Assembly (NCBI RefSeq): GCF_014898055.3
Contig: NW_023601104.1
Coordinates: 86,101,106 to 86,165,105, forward strand
Origin: Talpa occidentalis
Taxonomy: Eukaryota; Chordata; Mammalia; Eulipotyphla; Talpidae
Length of the DNA stretch: 64,000 nt
Direction: 5' to 3'
Shown: positions 1 to 10,399 of the stretch, in pieces
Position numbering within the stretch: the first letter of the stretch is position 1
How the letters are laid out: each line of letters starts with the position of its first letter
Translations under genes and position numbers: made by a program
The notes under the pieces: model-generated
What the model saw: the letters and a program-made list of their open reading frames with translations, nothing else
The model's database searches: none
Told to the model about the DNA's origin: nothing

Positions 1-743
1 GTAGTGAGTACAATTTCACAAACCAAATATGTCTCTCAAAGTTATGATGAAATGCACTAATTCTATTTATATCTCCTGATTACTAGATTTATATATTCTA
101 GATACTAAGCACAGTAAATTTATTGGTCATGATTTTGACTCAGGTACTGAACTTTGGATGTTAGCATCCCCCAAACCACAAGGTATTACCCTTGACCTGG
201 AATAACAGTCAAGCCTTTCACAAGTAATCCATCATCATTCTTTTACGTCAGTGCAGGGGAATGGAGTAAACAATAACTAATACCTCCTTCTTCTTTGCCA
301 TCAACTGGGTTTTTTGATTGAAGCAAATGTTGTCATTAGATCATATTCTCTATAACCTCAGAAATGACACGTAAGAACAGGGGGTAGTGAAGGCAAACAC
401 AAATCCAGAAGATGTACTCTCTGGTAAGGAAGAATTCTGCCATTGCCAACAAATATAGAAAAATATATTGACTGACCAGTGTCTCTAGAGACTCTGGTAT
501 GGGCACTGAGCTTTACATCTGATGCACAGGACCCCAAACCTCTACATCAGCAGGAAGGCCCAAAGCAGGACATGAACTAGCTGCAGCATCACTTGCAACA
601 TGAACTGATAATGCTCTGTCAGGTTGAGCCTACATATGTCTGTGCGAGTCCACAGATTGGTGGCTGCAACAGCAGCAGCCAGAATAAAACAAACATGAGG
701 CCTAGGTGATCTCAGGTTGCCTGTTACATAGCAATGTTCTCTT
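1..743. other. Single-copy non-coding DNA
   Basis: No gene, RNA gene or confident repeat is visible here. The composition is AT-rich with scattered stop codons in all frames. It ends at the target site of the L1 that follows. Confidence 0.5.
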
Positions 744-759
744 TAAAAATGTATTTTAT

Positions 760-1228
760 CTCATGGTAGTTTTGATTTGCATTTCCCTGATTGCAAGTGA
801 TGTTGAACATTTTTTCATATGCCTGTTGGCCATTCGCATTTCCTCTTCAGAGAAGTTTCTTTTTAGCTCTTCTGCCCATTTTTTGACTGGATTATTTTCT
901 TTGTTGTTGTTGAGTCTCATCAGCTCTTTGCAGATTTTTGTGATCAGTCCTTTATCATTAGTGTTGTGTGCAAAAATTTTCTCCCAGTTGGTGGGGTTTC
1001 TCTTTGTTTTTGTTATTGTCTCTTTTGCTGTGCAGAAGCTCTTTAATTTGATGTAGTCCCAGCTGTTGATCTTTGCCTTCACTATCACTGCTTTGGGTGA
1101 TGTGTCTGTAAAGATGTCTTTGATATGCAAATCACATAGTGTTTCGCCTATATTTCCTTCTATGTATTTTATGGTTTCAGGTCTTATGTCTAGTTCTTTA
1201 ATCCATTTTGAGTTGATTTTTGTATATG
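760..1228 (-). pseudogene. Inverted L1 ORF2 fragment
   Basis: On the minus strand this encodes an ORF2 segment just after the reverse transcriptase, with about 150 residues open ([23 protein letters not shown] and onward to [22 protein letters not shown]). It is nearly identical to the matching part of the antisense L1 at 18963-19430. It belongs to the same insertion as the sense segment that follows and has no start of its own. Confidence 0.88.
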
Positions 1229-1705
1229 AGAATGGCACATATTAAAAAAACTAGCAACAACAAATGTTGGCGAGGGTGTGGAGAAAAAGGAACTCTTCTG
1301 CACTGTTGGTGGGAGTGCAAACTGGTCCAACCACTATGGAAAGCTGTGTGGAGATTTCTGGACCTACTAAACATAGAGCTTCCATATGATCCAGCAATTC
1401 CACTCCTAGGTATTTACCCAAAGGACACAGAAACATCAATTCCAAAGAACACCTGCACCCCTATGTTTATAGCAGCACTATTTACAATAGCTAAGCTTTG
1501 GAAACAGCCCAAATGCCCAAAAATAGATGACTGGATCAAGAAGATGTGGTACATATATACCATGGAATATTACTCAGCATTCAAAAAAGATAAACACATG
1601 CAATTTGCAGCAACATGGATGGCGCTGGAAGGGATCATGCTCAGTGAAATAAGCCAAAAAGAAAAAGAAAAATACCAGATGGTCTCACTCATAGCAGGAA
1701 TCTAG
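1229..1705 (+). pseudogene. L1 ORF2 C-terminal fragment
   Basis: An open stretch of about 159 residues encodes the very C-terminus of L1 ORF2 protein, beginning [18 protein letters not shown] and ending at a stop after IAGI. The cysteine motif of L1 ORF2 (C-x3-C-x7-H-x4-C) is intact near residues 15-32. ORF2 in an active L1 carries endonuclease, reverse transcriptase and this C-terminal domain in about 1,275 residues; only the last eighth is left here. The frame opens a few codons upstream in inverted sequence, so the ATG at 1220 is fortuitous. Not expected to make a functional protein. Confidence 0.9.
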
Positions 1706-1903
1706 AATACTTAAATAAGGGACCAGGAAAATGAATAACTATAAGAAAGTGAAAATCAAAATCAACAAAAACTATGAACCAGAGACACTTTTTGGGGGGT
1801 GGGGGCGGGAGGGGAGGGATTGGGGTCAGAATGGGGGGATTGCAAATGTATGAGGAATATAAAAATAAAATTTATTAATTAAAAAAATAAAAAAATAAAA
1901 AAT

Positions 1904-2175
1904 AAAAATGTATTTTATTCAGTTAATATTGGTTTACATTGTTGTTTGTATTATAGAAGTGTAGGATCCCCCCCTTCAGGCACTGTTGCCACAGTGCACC
2001 CATCGCTAAAGAACCCACAGTTCACCAGCATAGACCGGGGGCTGCCTCCTTTCTTTGTTCTTGTTCCTCCTCTTCTGCCTCCTCCTCCTCCACTGATTGC
2101 CTCCACTCCAGAGTCTGCTTCCAAGGGTTAGGTTTTCAGTTTGACTTTCTCTGACCCTTTTTTTTTCTTTTTAAA
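1904..2175 (-). mobile_element. Old L1 3' UTR fragment, antisense
   Basis: The pattern of a C-rich run, then 'acccacagttcaccagcatag', a pyrimidine-rich middle and 'tgactttctctgaccc' recurs at 11255-11470 in the same orientation. There it runs directly into antisense L1 ORF2 end sequence, so this is the 3' UTR of an older L1 subfamily. Its tail begins just left of the young L1 at 760-1902, which landed in it. Confidence 0.6.
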
Positions 2176-2299
2176 CAGTATTTAAATCTTTAAGATCACA
2201 GTTACCTATTACACAATTATAGAACTTGTGAACATAGTCATCTGAGAGTGACAGCAAATATACACACAGTACTGGCAATTTGGCAGACACCCTTCTTGG

Positions 2300-2480
2300 A
2301 ACTTTATACAGAGAAAGTTATTTGTCTTCACCAACAACCTTGAAGGGAAGATGATCAATGCAGATCAGAAATTGAGGCACAGAGTAGTTGAATGAACACT
2401 ACAGGAGAACACTTATAAGGACAACACTTATAAGAGAAAGAGGTAGGACTTGAACCAAGATGATCACACTGCATAAAAGG
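2300..2480 (-). repeat. MIR-like SINE remnant, antisense
   Basis: The order of 'attgaggcacagag.agttgaatga' and 'aggacttgaaccaagat' matches the antisense MIR core (cccattttacagatgaggaaactgaggc... ggatttgaaccc). Highly diverged, as MIR always is. Confidence 0.5.
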
Positions 2481-4340
2481 TAAGTAGTTCTGCAATATCC
2501 TTAAAAGAGAAAGGAGAACTATGTAGGCAAGTAGTAGAGGCCAGGCCTTTATCTGAGGTCTCATGGGCTGAATCACTTGGAAATGACCATGGTACTTGGT
2601 CTATGTTATACGTAGCCCTTGAATCACTGTGTTAGGGGACCTGTCAAAGCACCAGAAATGCCTTCCAAAGAAGATGAAAGTCTCAAAAATTAGAGCTCAC
2701 AATGCTTTGAAAAGGGGTTGTTAAACATTTGGGCAATGATTTCCTTTGCCATATGTCAAAGGAGTAAGACTTCAACATATTACAAAGAAAAATAAGTTAA
2801 TGTGCTTTTTAAAAAAAGGAACAAATTTGTGGTACAATAATTGTGTCTTCCATGCACTAAACAATAAGATCTTGTCTTGCTGGAGTAACTGCTACAATAT
2901 AAAAAAAAAATCAACAATGTAAAATATATATGGTTTCTCTTGCTAACAAAATCAGAGATGCTCTAAAATTACTGTTTGTGGCATCTGAGAAGTACCTGGG
3001 AAAAATTACATCTTCATTTTCACTAGCTTGTATAAGATGTCATTTTCCATTCCAATTCAAACCCTCTGAAACTTCTGCTATATACTTTGAGATTCATGGA
3101 ACCCCTGGAAAGGTAGAGGAAAATGCAAATAACCAGTAGCAGAACAAAGGGAAGAGATTTCACTTCTTAAAACCCACCCACATGTTTCTATTTTGTTTCA
3201 CTCACCTCTGGGATCCCCCAGCTGGGTGACCAGTTCTATACTCTTGCAGAGTGTTAACAGTTCTAACACAGACTGACATGTGAGTGTGTAGGCATGCATC
3301 AGGGTAGAGACTAAAGATATAATAAAAATGGATTAAGTGTTAGGTGGGACTTTGACATTTAGTAATTCTTTTAACAAATCATGAAACTCAAAAGATTCTA
3401 CATGTCCTATTTTATAAATAATGCTGGTCCTCAAGTACTCCCTAAATTAATTTAGCAGAAAAACTGATAAGGCATTTGTTCAAATGAATTTTTATTTCTT
3501 CTAGCCTTTAAATTCTCCATGCAACTTAGAGTGCAATAAGAGGAGTTTTAAAAAGGACATTAAAATATATTTCTTCAAGAACAATAAAGGTAGCAGAAAG
3601 GGCAGGAATGTTCGCAACTGAGATACTGTTAAATTAGTGCATTCCTTCTGTATTTTTGAATTGCTAAAAGAGACACACTCATATTCACCCATAAATACAG
3701 AAACAAGACCCAAAGACAAAAATGAAATACTTTTGTATTAGTTGCCATTTGAGGAATATCAAGTCTTACTCTCTTAGTGGGAGCAATTGAAAGAGGAGCT
3801 GACATAGAATAGAGTGGGAGACAGAAATCTAAGTCGTGAATGCTAAGCAGCTCATCTAAACAACCAGTAAATCTATGAAGGTTGCACAATACACTGATTT
3901 TATATTTGGTGTTTGAAGCGTTGACACTGCTCGAAATTAATAATGATCATAATAACTAGAAAGTAATAGATTAATTATCATTGTAATGACTAGTGTAGAA
4001 TTAAGTTATAAAATGACATTACTTTAATAAATCAAAGAGAAATGAGCAGTCTAAAAGGGTATTATGAAATTGTGTTTTCATTAAGTTGCCAGAGGATCCA
4101 GCCTTCCAAATAAGAGATTATCACAGGATGATTACCCAAGTTCATTCCTATACAGAGGAGGTCGTAGGAAGTTTCTGTGACATATAACCTTCTAAGAAAA
4201 GCAGTTAATTCCCCCTAATAGACCTTATATTAAAGAGTACGGCCTGACAAAATAGTACGCCCTACCAACAAGATCCAAAGCAAAATAACTAAATAATTCA
4301 TAGTGATTCAAAACTACCAAAAAGTTGCCAGAGTGATTTT
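2480..4340. other. Single-copy non-coding DNA
   Basis: AT-rich sequence without a recognisable gene. Open frames up to about 86 codons occur on both strands (for example 3629-3889 minus) but show no domain, no splice context and no codon bias. I see no clear repeat. Confidence 0.45.
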
Positions 4341-4344
4341 TTTA

Positions 4345-4740
4345 TTGAAGTAGATTATCTGGTTAAGTGCTGGGGCTATAGTGTTCAGCAAAACAGATAC
4401 CAGTGCATACCTCTGGGCGTTAAGGTAGAGGGCCAATAATCACTGTAAATTGTGAAGCATGTTATGACGGCAAAGAACAATTAGCTGAGGAAGCACAAAG
4501 AGAGACAATTTAGTGTGCAGGAGATGTGAAGGATAGGAGAGAACTGGTAAAACAAAAAGCAGGGTGGATGTAGAAAGAGTTTTCCAGGCAGAGGCAATCT
4601 ACTTGTGAGGATATGTGGGAAGGACATGATGTTCTGAAGAAAGGGAATGAGGTCAGGACTGGCTGGAGTGTAGAAGGAAGGCCAGAAAACTAAACAAGCT
4701 ACAAATATACACAGAGGACACACTATAGGCTGCCTTGCAG
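4345..4740 (-). mobile_element. L2 fragment, antisense (left part)
   Basis: The order of motifs ('ctggggctatagtgttcagcaaaacaga', then 'gagttttccaggcagaggcaa', then 'gaatgaggtcaggactggctggagtg') follows the antisense L2 3' region. It is continued after the MLT1 insertion at 5185-5410. Confidence 0.6.
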
Positions 4741-4744
4741 GTCA

Positions 4745-5183
4745 CAGCTATACGCTGGAATGTGTCCCCCAGAAAGACACAGAAGCTCTAATTCTTTGTA
4801 CCTATGAATGTGACCTTATTTTAAAGTAGGATTTTGCAACTGCAATCTATTTAAGATGAAATCGCACTGAATTATGTTTAACCTAATTTAATGGCTTTCC
4901 TTATAAGAAGAGGCCATGCCAAGTGAAGGCCCTGAGATGCACTCAGGGAAGACTCATGGGAAGACAGAGACACAGGAACTGCAGGTACGAGCCACACCCC
5001 AAGGACAGGCTAAGGCTAGCAGAAGCTGGAGGCCAGGAAACCCACTGAGATCGATTCAGATGAGGAAGAGCCTAGGTCACACCTGGCCTTCCGGCCTCCA
5101 GAACTGTGATGAACACATTTATTTTGCTTTGAGCCATCCAAGACTGTGTTCATTCATTCTAGCGACGCTAGGAAACTAATGCC
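4745..5183 (+). mobile_element. MLT1 (MaLR/ERVL) solitary LTR
   Basis: Sense-orientation MLT1 landmarks occur in order: 'gctggaatgtgtcccccagaaa', 'cctatgaatgtgaccttatt', 'ccttataagaagagg', 'agacagagacacagg', 'cggcctccagaactgtgatgaa' and the terminal 'ctaggaaactaat'. No internal retroviral region adjoins it, so it is a solo LTR. It splits an antisense L2, which dates the L2 as older. The frame at 4916-5179 inside it is accidental. Confidence 0.82.
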
Positions 5184-5184
5184 T

Positions 5185-5410
5185 TAGGAGTCCTGACGCT
5201 TCCTCAGATCAGAGGAATGCCACTGAAGATGTTTGATTAAGAGAGTTCATTAAGAGAGCAATATTATCAGATCTGCAGTTGAAAAGGATGATGCTGACAT
5301 TATTGGAAAATATACACTGGCAGATGCGCAAGCCCAGCTGACAAGAAATCGGAGGCGTAGCAGTGAAACTGGAAGTTATGCAGTGAGGAATGAAACCCAG
5401 TTATCTCCAA
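5185..5410 (-). mobile_element. L2 fragment, antisense (right part)
   Basis: Continues the L2 interrupted by MLT1: 'gaatgccactgaagatgtttgattaagagag', then 'atcagatctgcagttgaaaaggatgatgctg' match the antisense L2 pattern that normally follows 'aggtcaggactggctggag'. Confidence 0.55.
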
Positions 5411-5624
5411 ATAGGGTTGTTCTAGTGAAAACGCTATGGCCTCCAATGCTGGACAGCAAGACCTCAGCCTAAATGAAGCACTCTCAATGGGAAGACAGAG
5501 GCCCTAGAACATGCCGCTATGCTAACCCAGACATTGGATCTGCATAGGCAGGTCCCTCAAGCTGCTGACCATGGAGGAAAACACATTTCTTGTAATGCAA
5601 CTTTGCATAAAGAAAGTTGTGGGA

Positions 5625-6128
5625 ACCATGAGATACCATCTTACACCAGTGAGAATGGCACATATTAAAAAAACTAGCAACAACAAATGTTGGCGAGGGT
5701 GTGGAGAAAAAGGAACTCTCCTGCACTGTTGGTGGGAGTGCAAACTGGTCCAACCACTATGGAAAGCTGTGTGGAAATTTCTGGACCTACTAAACATAGA
5801 GCTTCCATATGATCCAGCAATTCCACTCCTAGGTATTTACCCAAAGGACACAGAAACATCAATTCCAAAGAACACCTGCACCCCTATGTTTATAGCAGCA
5901 CTATTTACAGTAGCTAAGCTTTGGAAACAGCCAAAATGCCCAAAAATAGATGACTGGATCAAGAAGATGTGGTACATATATACCATGGAATATTACTCAG
6001 CATTCAAAAAAGATAAACACATGCCATTTACAGCAACATGGATGGCGCTGGAAGGGATCATGCTCAGAGAAATAAGCCAAAAAGAAAAGGAAAAATACCG
6101 GATGGTCTCACTCATAGCAGGAATCTAG
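5625..6128 (+). pseudogene. L1 ORF2 C-terminal fragment
   Basis: About 167 codons are open from [15 protein letters not shown] to the normal ORF2 stop after IAGI, including the intact C-x3-C-x7-H-x4-C motif. The open frame extends upstream to 5571 only because flanking host sequence happens to be in frame. It lacks endonuclease and reverse transcriptase. Confidence 0.9.
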
Positions 6129-6313
6129 AAAACTTAAATAAGGGACCAGGAAAATGAATAACTATAAGAAAGTGAAAATCAAAATCAACAAAAAACTATG
6201 AACCAGAGACACTTTTTGGGGGTGGGGGCGGGAGGGGAGGGATTGGGGTCAGAATGGGGGGGGTGCAATTGTATGGGGAATATAAAAATAAATTTTATTA
6301 TTAAAAAAAAAAA
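5625..6313 (+). mobile_element. Young LINE-1, 5' truncated
   Basis: The insertion holds the last ~500 bp of ORF2, a 3' UTR with a long G-rich tract (about 6215-6265) and a short A-tail. It is flanked by a perfect 16-bp direct repeat, aaagaaagttgtggga, at 5609-5624 and 6314-6329. It differs from the copies at 1229 and 18277 by only a few percent, so the three are the same recent subfamily. Confidence 0.95.
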
Positions 6314-6329
6314 AAAGAAAGTTGTGGGA

Positions 6330-6796
6330 GTAAATTCTAGCTTCCACCCTGGTGTGACAGTAGTGTAATATAAGAGTTTTCCAAATCCAAAAGGGAATTC
6401 AAAAGATGCTGAGTGGCTTCATATTATGAATACTCTCAATGCTCAATAAATGGAATCATCAAGTAACTAGTTCTTACACCAGGAAGCTAGGATTCATATT
6501 TAACTTCTCCTTTACCGCCATATCCAATTAATCTTCAGATTATATTGATTTTTACCAGTTTAATGCCTTTAAGCAGATTGTGGAGGGTCCTCCACACCCT
6601 CCGTCCCCTTATCCTAGTACCAATATAACTGGGTATTATTCCCAGTTGCTTCCTTCTAAGACGGTCGTCATATAATTCTGACAGTCTGTGAGGTATCGAA
6701 AATCCTTTAACTAATTTCCTTTGCTTAAACTATTTAGAGAGGATCCTGTCATGTGTAATCAACAGTTCTGACTTCTATATCAAGAGAACAAACTAG
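6330..6796. other. Single-copy non-coding DNA
   Basis: No feature seen apart from the target site of the SINE that follows. Confidence 0.4.
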
Positions 6797-6812
6797 AAAA
6801 AGATCAAGTTGT

Positions 6813-7078
6813 GGGGCCTCCCTGGTGGTGCAGTAGTTGAGCACTGGCTTGCAAAGCTGCCCACAGCCTCTGCAGTGCCGGTTTGATGCACGGCCGCCAG
6901 GCGAGGGTCCCACATGGCGCACAGACCTCTCCTGCCGCCCGCTGCTCCCCTCAGCAGTGTACTTTGTCAGTCTGCCTGTTCTGCTCTCTGCTCTGGCTCT
7001 GGTGAATTCTCTCACCTTCCCCCACTTCTGACTGTACCCCAGTGCTTGTATAAATAAAAAAATAAATCCTTAAAAAAA
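6813..7078 (+). mobile_element. T+ tRNA-derived SINE, 'gcaaagctgcc' subtype
   Basis: Starts 'ggggcctccctggtggtgcag' (A-box region) and ends with AATAAA repeats, 'tcctt' and an A-run. Perfect 16-bp flanking repeat aaaaagatcaagttgt at 6797-6812 and 7079-7094. The B box is degraded (ggtttgatgca), so pol III transcription is unlikely now. Confidence 0.93.
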
Positions 7079-7094
7079 AAAAAGATCAAGTTGT

Positions 7095-7349
7095 ATCGAA
7101 AGGGAGGGCTAGATAAAAAGTTTTCACAACAGGAAAGTCCACAAATGAAGAGAACTGTACATACCAGATGTGGAAAAGTGCATTTTAGTGCAATCACAAC
7201 AGCAGCGTTGAGCTCATTTTCTTATCCAAATTGTTCTTTGGTGATAGGCTTATCACCCAACAATTGCTTGAAATGTGTAGCATTTTGTATGCTTCTTTAT
7301 GTGTATCAAGAAAACAAACTGAAATTTTGTAGTTTATAGGTATGAAGAC
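7095..7349. other. Single-copy spacer between two SINEs
   Basis: About 255 bp with no recognisable element. Confidence 0.4.
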
Positions 7350-7360
7350 AAAAATAATTA

Positions 7361-7609
7361 CTTTAGGGCCTCCCCTGGTGGCGCAGTGGTTGAGCACTGG
7401 GCTGCAAAGCTGCCCACAGCCTCTGCAGCGCTGGTTCGATCCCCTGGCAGCCAGCGAGGGTCCCACTTGGTGTGCAGACCTCTCCTGCCGCGCCCGCTGC
7501 TCCCCTCAGCAGTGTACTTTGGTCCTTCTGCCTGTTTTGTTCCCCTCTCTGGCTCTGGTGAATTCTCTCACCCTCCCACACTTGTATAAATAAATAAATC
7601 TATCTTTAA
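7361..7609 (+). mobile_element. T+ tRNA-derived SINE, 'gcaaagctgcc' subtype
   Basis: Complete copy: A box 'tggcgcagtgg', a consensus-quality B box 'ggttcgatccc', the conserved 'gacctctcctgcc' and 'ctctggtgaattctctcacc' body, then AATAAATAAATCTATCTTT and an A-run. Flanking repeat aaaaataatta at 7350-7360 and 7610-7620. Same subtype and orientation as the copy at 6813, but its own target repeat shows an independent insertion. The best-preserved pol III promoter of the copies in this window. Confidence 0.93.
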
Positions 7610-7620
7610 AAAAATAATTA

Positions 7621-8140
7621 ATTCATCAGATTTCTCATGGGAAGGGATCTGTCATTGTTTTATAAAGCCATTTTTCTAGGCAAAGCATTAGGATAGAAAG
7701 TGAAAACCTGAGGATGTTAGTTAATAGAAAGAAAGGACTGCCAGCCTGGTCTGTAGCCAGAATTAGCAGGAATTGACCGTGTACTTATTAGACAGCAGAA
7801 GAGAGAGCGAAGGTTAAGAAAAGGGCAGAAAGGATAAAAGAAAGGTGATAGAAGACAGAGAAGCAACTTTTGGGGAGACTGGAGTCTACATGGGTAGATA
7901 AAACTAGAGCTATTTTTAAAAGACTGATGTCTAACATGATGCCAACTTTTAACTAGTTTACTTGGCTGCGCTACAATTTTGTCAGTATCTCCAATTCTAA
8001 TGGTCTATTTTACACACATAATCTTGAGTGAGATTTGATTTGAAAGCAACCGAATGTCCTGCCTGACTCAGCATGGTAGAGAACACGTACAGCATCTACA
8101 CAATGATCAATATAAATAATTAGCTGTTAGAAAAGGGTCA
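7621..8140. other. Single-copy non-coding DNA
   Basis: Nothing recognisable is seen in this stretch. Confidence 0.4.
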
Positions 8141-8144
8141 GAGG

Positions 8145-8370
8145 AAAAGTCCTTCCTGATTTGGCCCCTGTCTACTTCTCTGAAGTCCCTCTCCTTGTCC
8201 TTCACAAGTTCCCAGCTATACTGGCCTGTTCTCTGCTTTCTGAATACCCTCAGCCATTCCCTACCTGAGAACTGCTGTATTTTCCCACCATGTACCAGAA
8301 ACATCCTTTTTTCCATGCTCCTACTGGATATTAGTCCTCAGGTTAGTGTTTCAATGTTTAACACTATGAA
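8145..8370 (+). mobile_element. L2 fragment
   Basis: The order 'tcctgatttggcccctgtctact', 'actggcctgttctctgctttctgaata' and 'tgtaccagaaacatcc' follows the sense L2 3' region (tgatctggcccctgcctacc... actggccttcttgctgttcc). Diverged. Confidence 0.5.
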
Positions 8371-8966
8371 AAAGCTTTTAAATTGATTTTCTATAATATT
8401 CTCATGCCGAACAATCTACACTTTGCTTCCAAGGACTTAGAGGGTCATTATGAGGTTTAATGGACACAGTTCTAGGAGGTTCCTACTACAGGATAGCTGC
8501 TAAAGTTTTGTTAATTACAATTAACATCATCGACATCAAAACGGATCTGTTTCTGCTGTTGATTTCATCTCTTAAGGAGAAACAACCCAGTAGCATGCAG
8601 ATATACTCAAAATGTCACCTCATTTAATGAACAGATCTCCTCTACCTCTAACAAAACTCTGTGTTCAAAAACAGGGTAAGAGTGGCACCGTGTTAAAAGG
8701 ATTTGAGCATTAGAAGCCTGTTTTTATTCAAACACAGAATCAAATGTATCCAAGACTGGTCAAGTCTAATTCACCATAGTGTTTGTTCAAGTCTTTGATA
8801 ACAGCAATTTGGAAACATAATTCCTGCATTTTAGAAATGGGGCCCAGAATTTCTGGGGAACTTAGAAGAATTTATATTTGAGTGCTACTTACCAAACTTA
8901 GCAAGTAAGCAAGAAAAGAGCATGCTCTCCTTGATGGGGACATTACCTAACAAAGTACAATGTTAA
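8371..8966. other. Single-copy non-coding DNA
   Basis: AT-rich, with no gene or clear repeat. Confidence 0.4.
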
Positions 8967-8980
8967 CAATAAACTTTCAG

Positions 8981-9206
8981 GGTCTCCCTGGTGGCCTAAA
9001 TGTTCAGTCTCAGCGCTATCACCATTATGGCCTGAGTTGGATCCCCAGGCAGGGAGCTAACCCACATGGCACAGCAGACTTCTCTCTTTCTCACTGCAAA
9101 CCCTTAGCAGTGTATTTTAGTGAATCTGCCTGGTCTGTTCCCCATTTTGTCTCTGGTGAATCCTCTTATATGCCAGTTCTACACTAAAATAAAATTAAAG
9201 AAAAAA
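8981..9206 (+). mobile_element. T+ tRNA-derived SINE, 'ctatca' subtype
   Basis: Diverged copy of the same SINE family, with 'gtctcagcgctatcaccattatggcctgag' after the A box instead of 'gcaaagctgcc', so an older subtype. The tail is AATAAAATT plus A-run without a clean TCTTT. Perfect 13-bp flanking repeat aataaactttcag at 8968-8980 and 9207-9219. Confidence 0.9.
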
Positions 9207-9219
9207 AATAAACTTTCAG

Positions 9220-10395
9220 ACTTTTTGTATTCATTCCCGAAATATTAACATGGCCTTAAAGAGGGAGCTCCACTGCCAATTATTTTTTTAACCACTGATA
9301 ACTACTGAACATAAATAAAAAACATTCATATCATGGCATATTCATATTGTTTCACACGATATAAGGAAAAAGAACCATCATTCTATTTTGCTATGGGCTG
9401 TTTTATAAATACTGGTTAACTATCAATACGCAACTGTTGTCCCCATTTATATAAGATTGTATGAGGCAATGTAAGGTTATAAATCTCTCTCTACCCATCT
9501 ATTAGTTCTTCAGATATACTTCTAAAATCATCTCTTCTCTAAGACACAAAAAAAGGAAGATGTCTTGACAGGTGGTAGGGCTCCGTCCCTTGGGGAAGCT
9601 CAAAAGAAAACAAAAGATTTTTCTGATGGCTCACTCTTTCAGTCAGTCTCATAGAAGAAACATTCTTCATCAGCCTGTCAATTGGGAAGATTCTGAACAG
9701 AAGGCACAGAGAAGGGGTGTGGAGGGAGGAAACATATTCCAGATCGCCCACTTAGCAGCTCAAGGAATCATCACACATGCTGCCTAGACACTAAGAAACA
9801 GATAATAGAACATGTACTTCTTTGAACATTGTAAGACATAGGCACGACTGTGGGATACTGTTGTAGGTAAGGAAACTTTTATATAGGAAATACTTATCAG
9901 CATTTATCCTATACACTCAAAACTCACCTTCCTCACAACCCTGGGAAATGCCTTCATTTACATTAGAAGGGAAGAAAGAAACCCTTGGGTGGGTCTCCTG
10001 GCCCCATTTCAGCCCAATACAGCCTCCTGCACTGACCCTCTGATATTCAGAGACACACAGCAATGACCTTCCTGAAGCAGAGACATGTTCTCTCTAAAGC
10101 ATTCAGCAGTGAAACTGTGACTGATCCAGGGGACAGAGCCAGAGACTCTGGGATGCAACTGCAGCTGCAGAAGCCACCCTTGTTTGCCACAAAGCACCAT
10201 CATTACACAGTTGTTAGATACAGGCCTGGCAAGATTAAGAGTTGGCTTATTTGGAAAAATCTCTGCATCAGGCAGTGCTATAAAAAAAAAATTCATGTCT
10301 GCAAGGAAAATTTCAGGTCTGTGTAGCTTTTGAGCATGATAGAGACAGAAATTTCAATTTTCTTTGTTGGCATAGAACCCCTTGGTCAAAGAATA
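9220..10395. other. Single-copy non-coding DNA
   Basis: No gene recognised. Two overlapping frames of about 90 codons (10009-10296 minus and 10063-10326 plus) occur in the least AT-rich part but show no domain or splice context. Confidence 0.4.
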
Positions 10396-10399
10396 CTAA

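Larger units (their letters stand above)
760..1902 (+). mobile_element. Young LINE-1, 5' truncated and 5' inverted (twin priming)
   Basis: The 3' part (about 1229-1902) is L1 in sense orientation: end of ORF2, a G-rich 3' UTR and an A-rich tail. The 5' part (760 to about 1228) is the neighbouring upstream ORF2 stretch in reverse orientation; its complement reads as ORF2 protein ([18 protein letters not shown]...). About 20 bp of element sequence is missing at the junction. The whole unit is flanked by a direct repeat, taaaaatgtattttat, at 744-759 and 1903-1918. The nick site reads TT/AAAA on this strand, the usual L1 endonuclease preference. The direct repeat shows that both parts arrived in one event. 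The insertion lies in the tail of an older antisense L1. It cannot move by itself. Confidence 0.93.

Noticed and set aside
706..1056. 116-codon plus-strand frame rich in hydrophobic residues, like a membrane protein
   Set aside because: It is the antisense of L1 ORF2. The A-rich sense strand gives phenylalanine- and leucine-rich translation on the other strand.
7361..7440. tRNA gene
   Set aside because: A and B boxes are present, but the cloverleaf is not complete and the sequence continues as a SINE with target repeats. It is a SINE head.
6797..7620. Segmental tandem duplication of a SINE-containing unit
   Set aside because: The target repeats and spacers differ, so the two SINEs are separate insertions.
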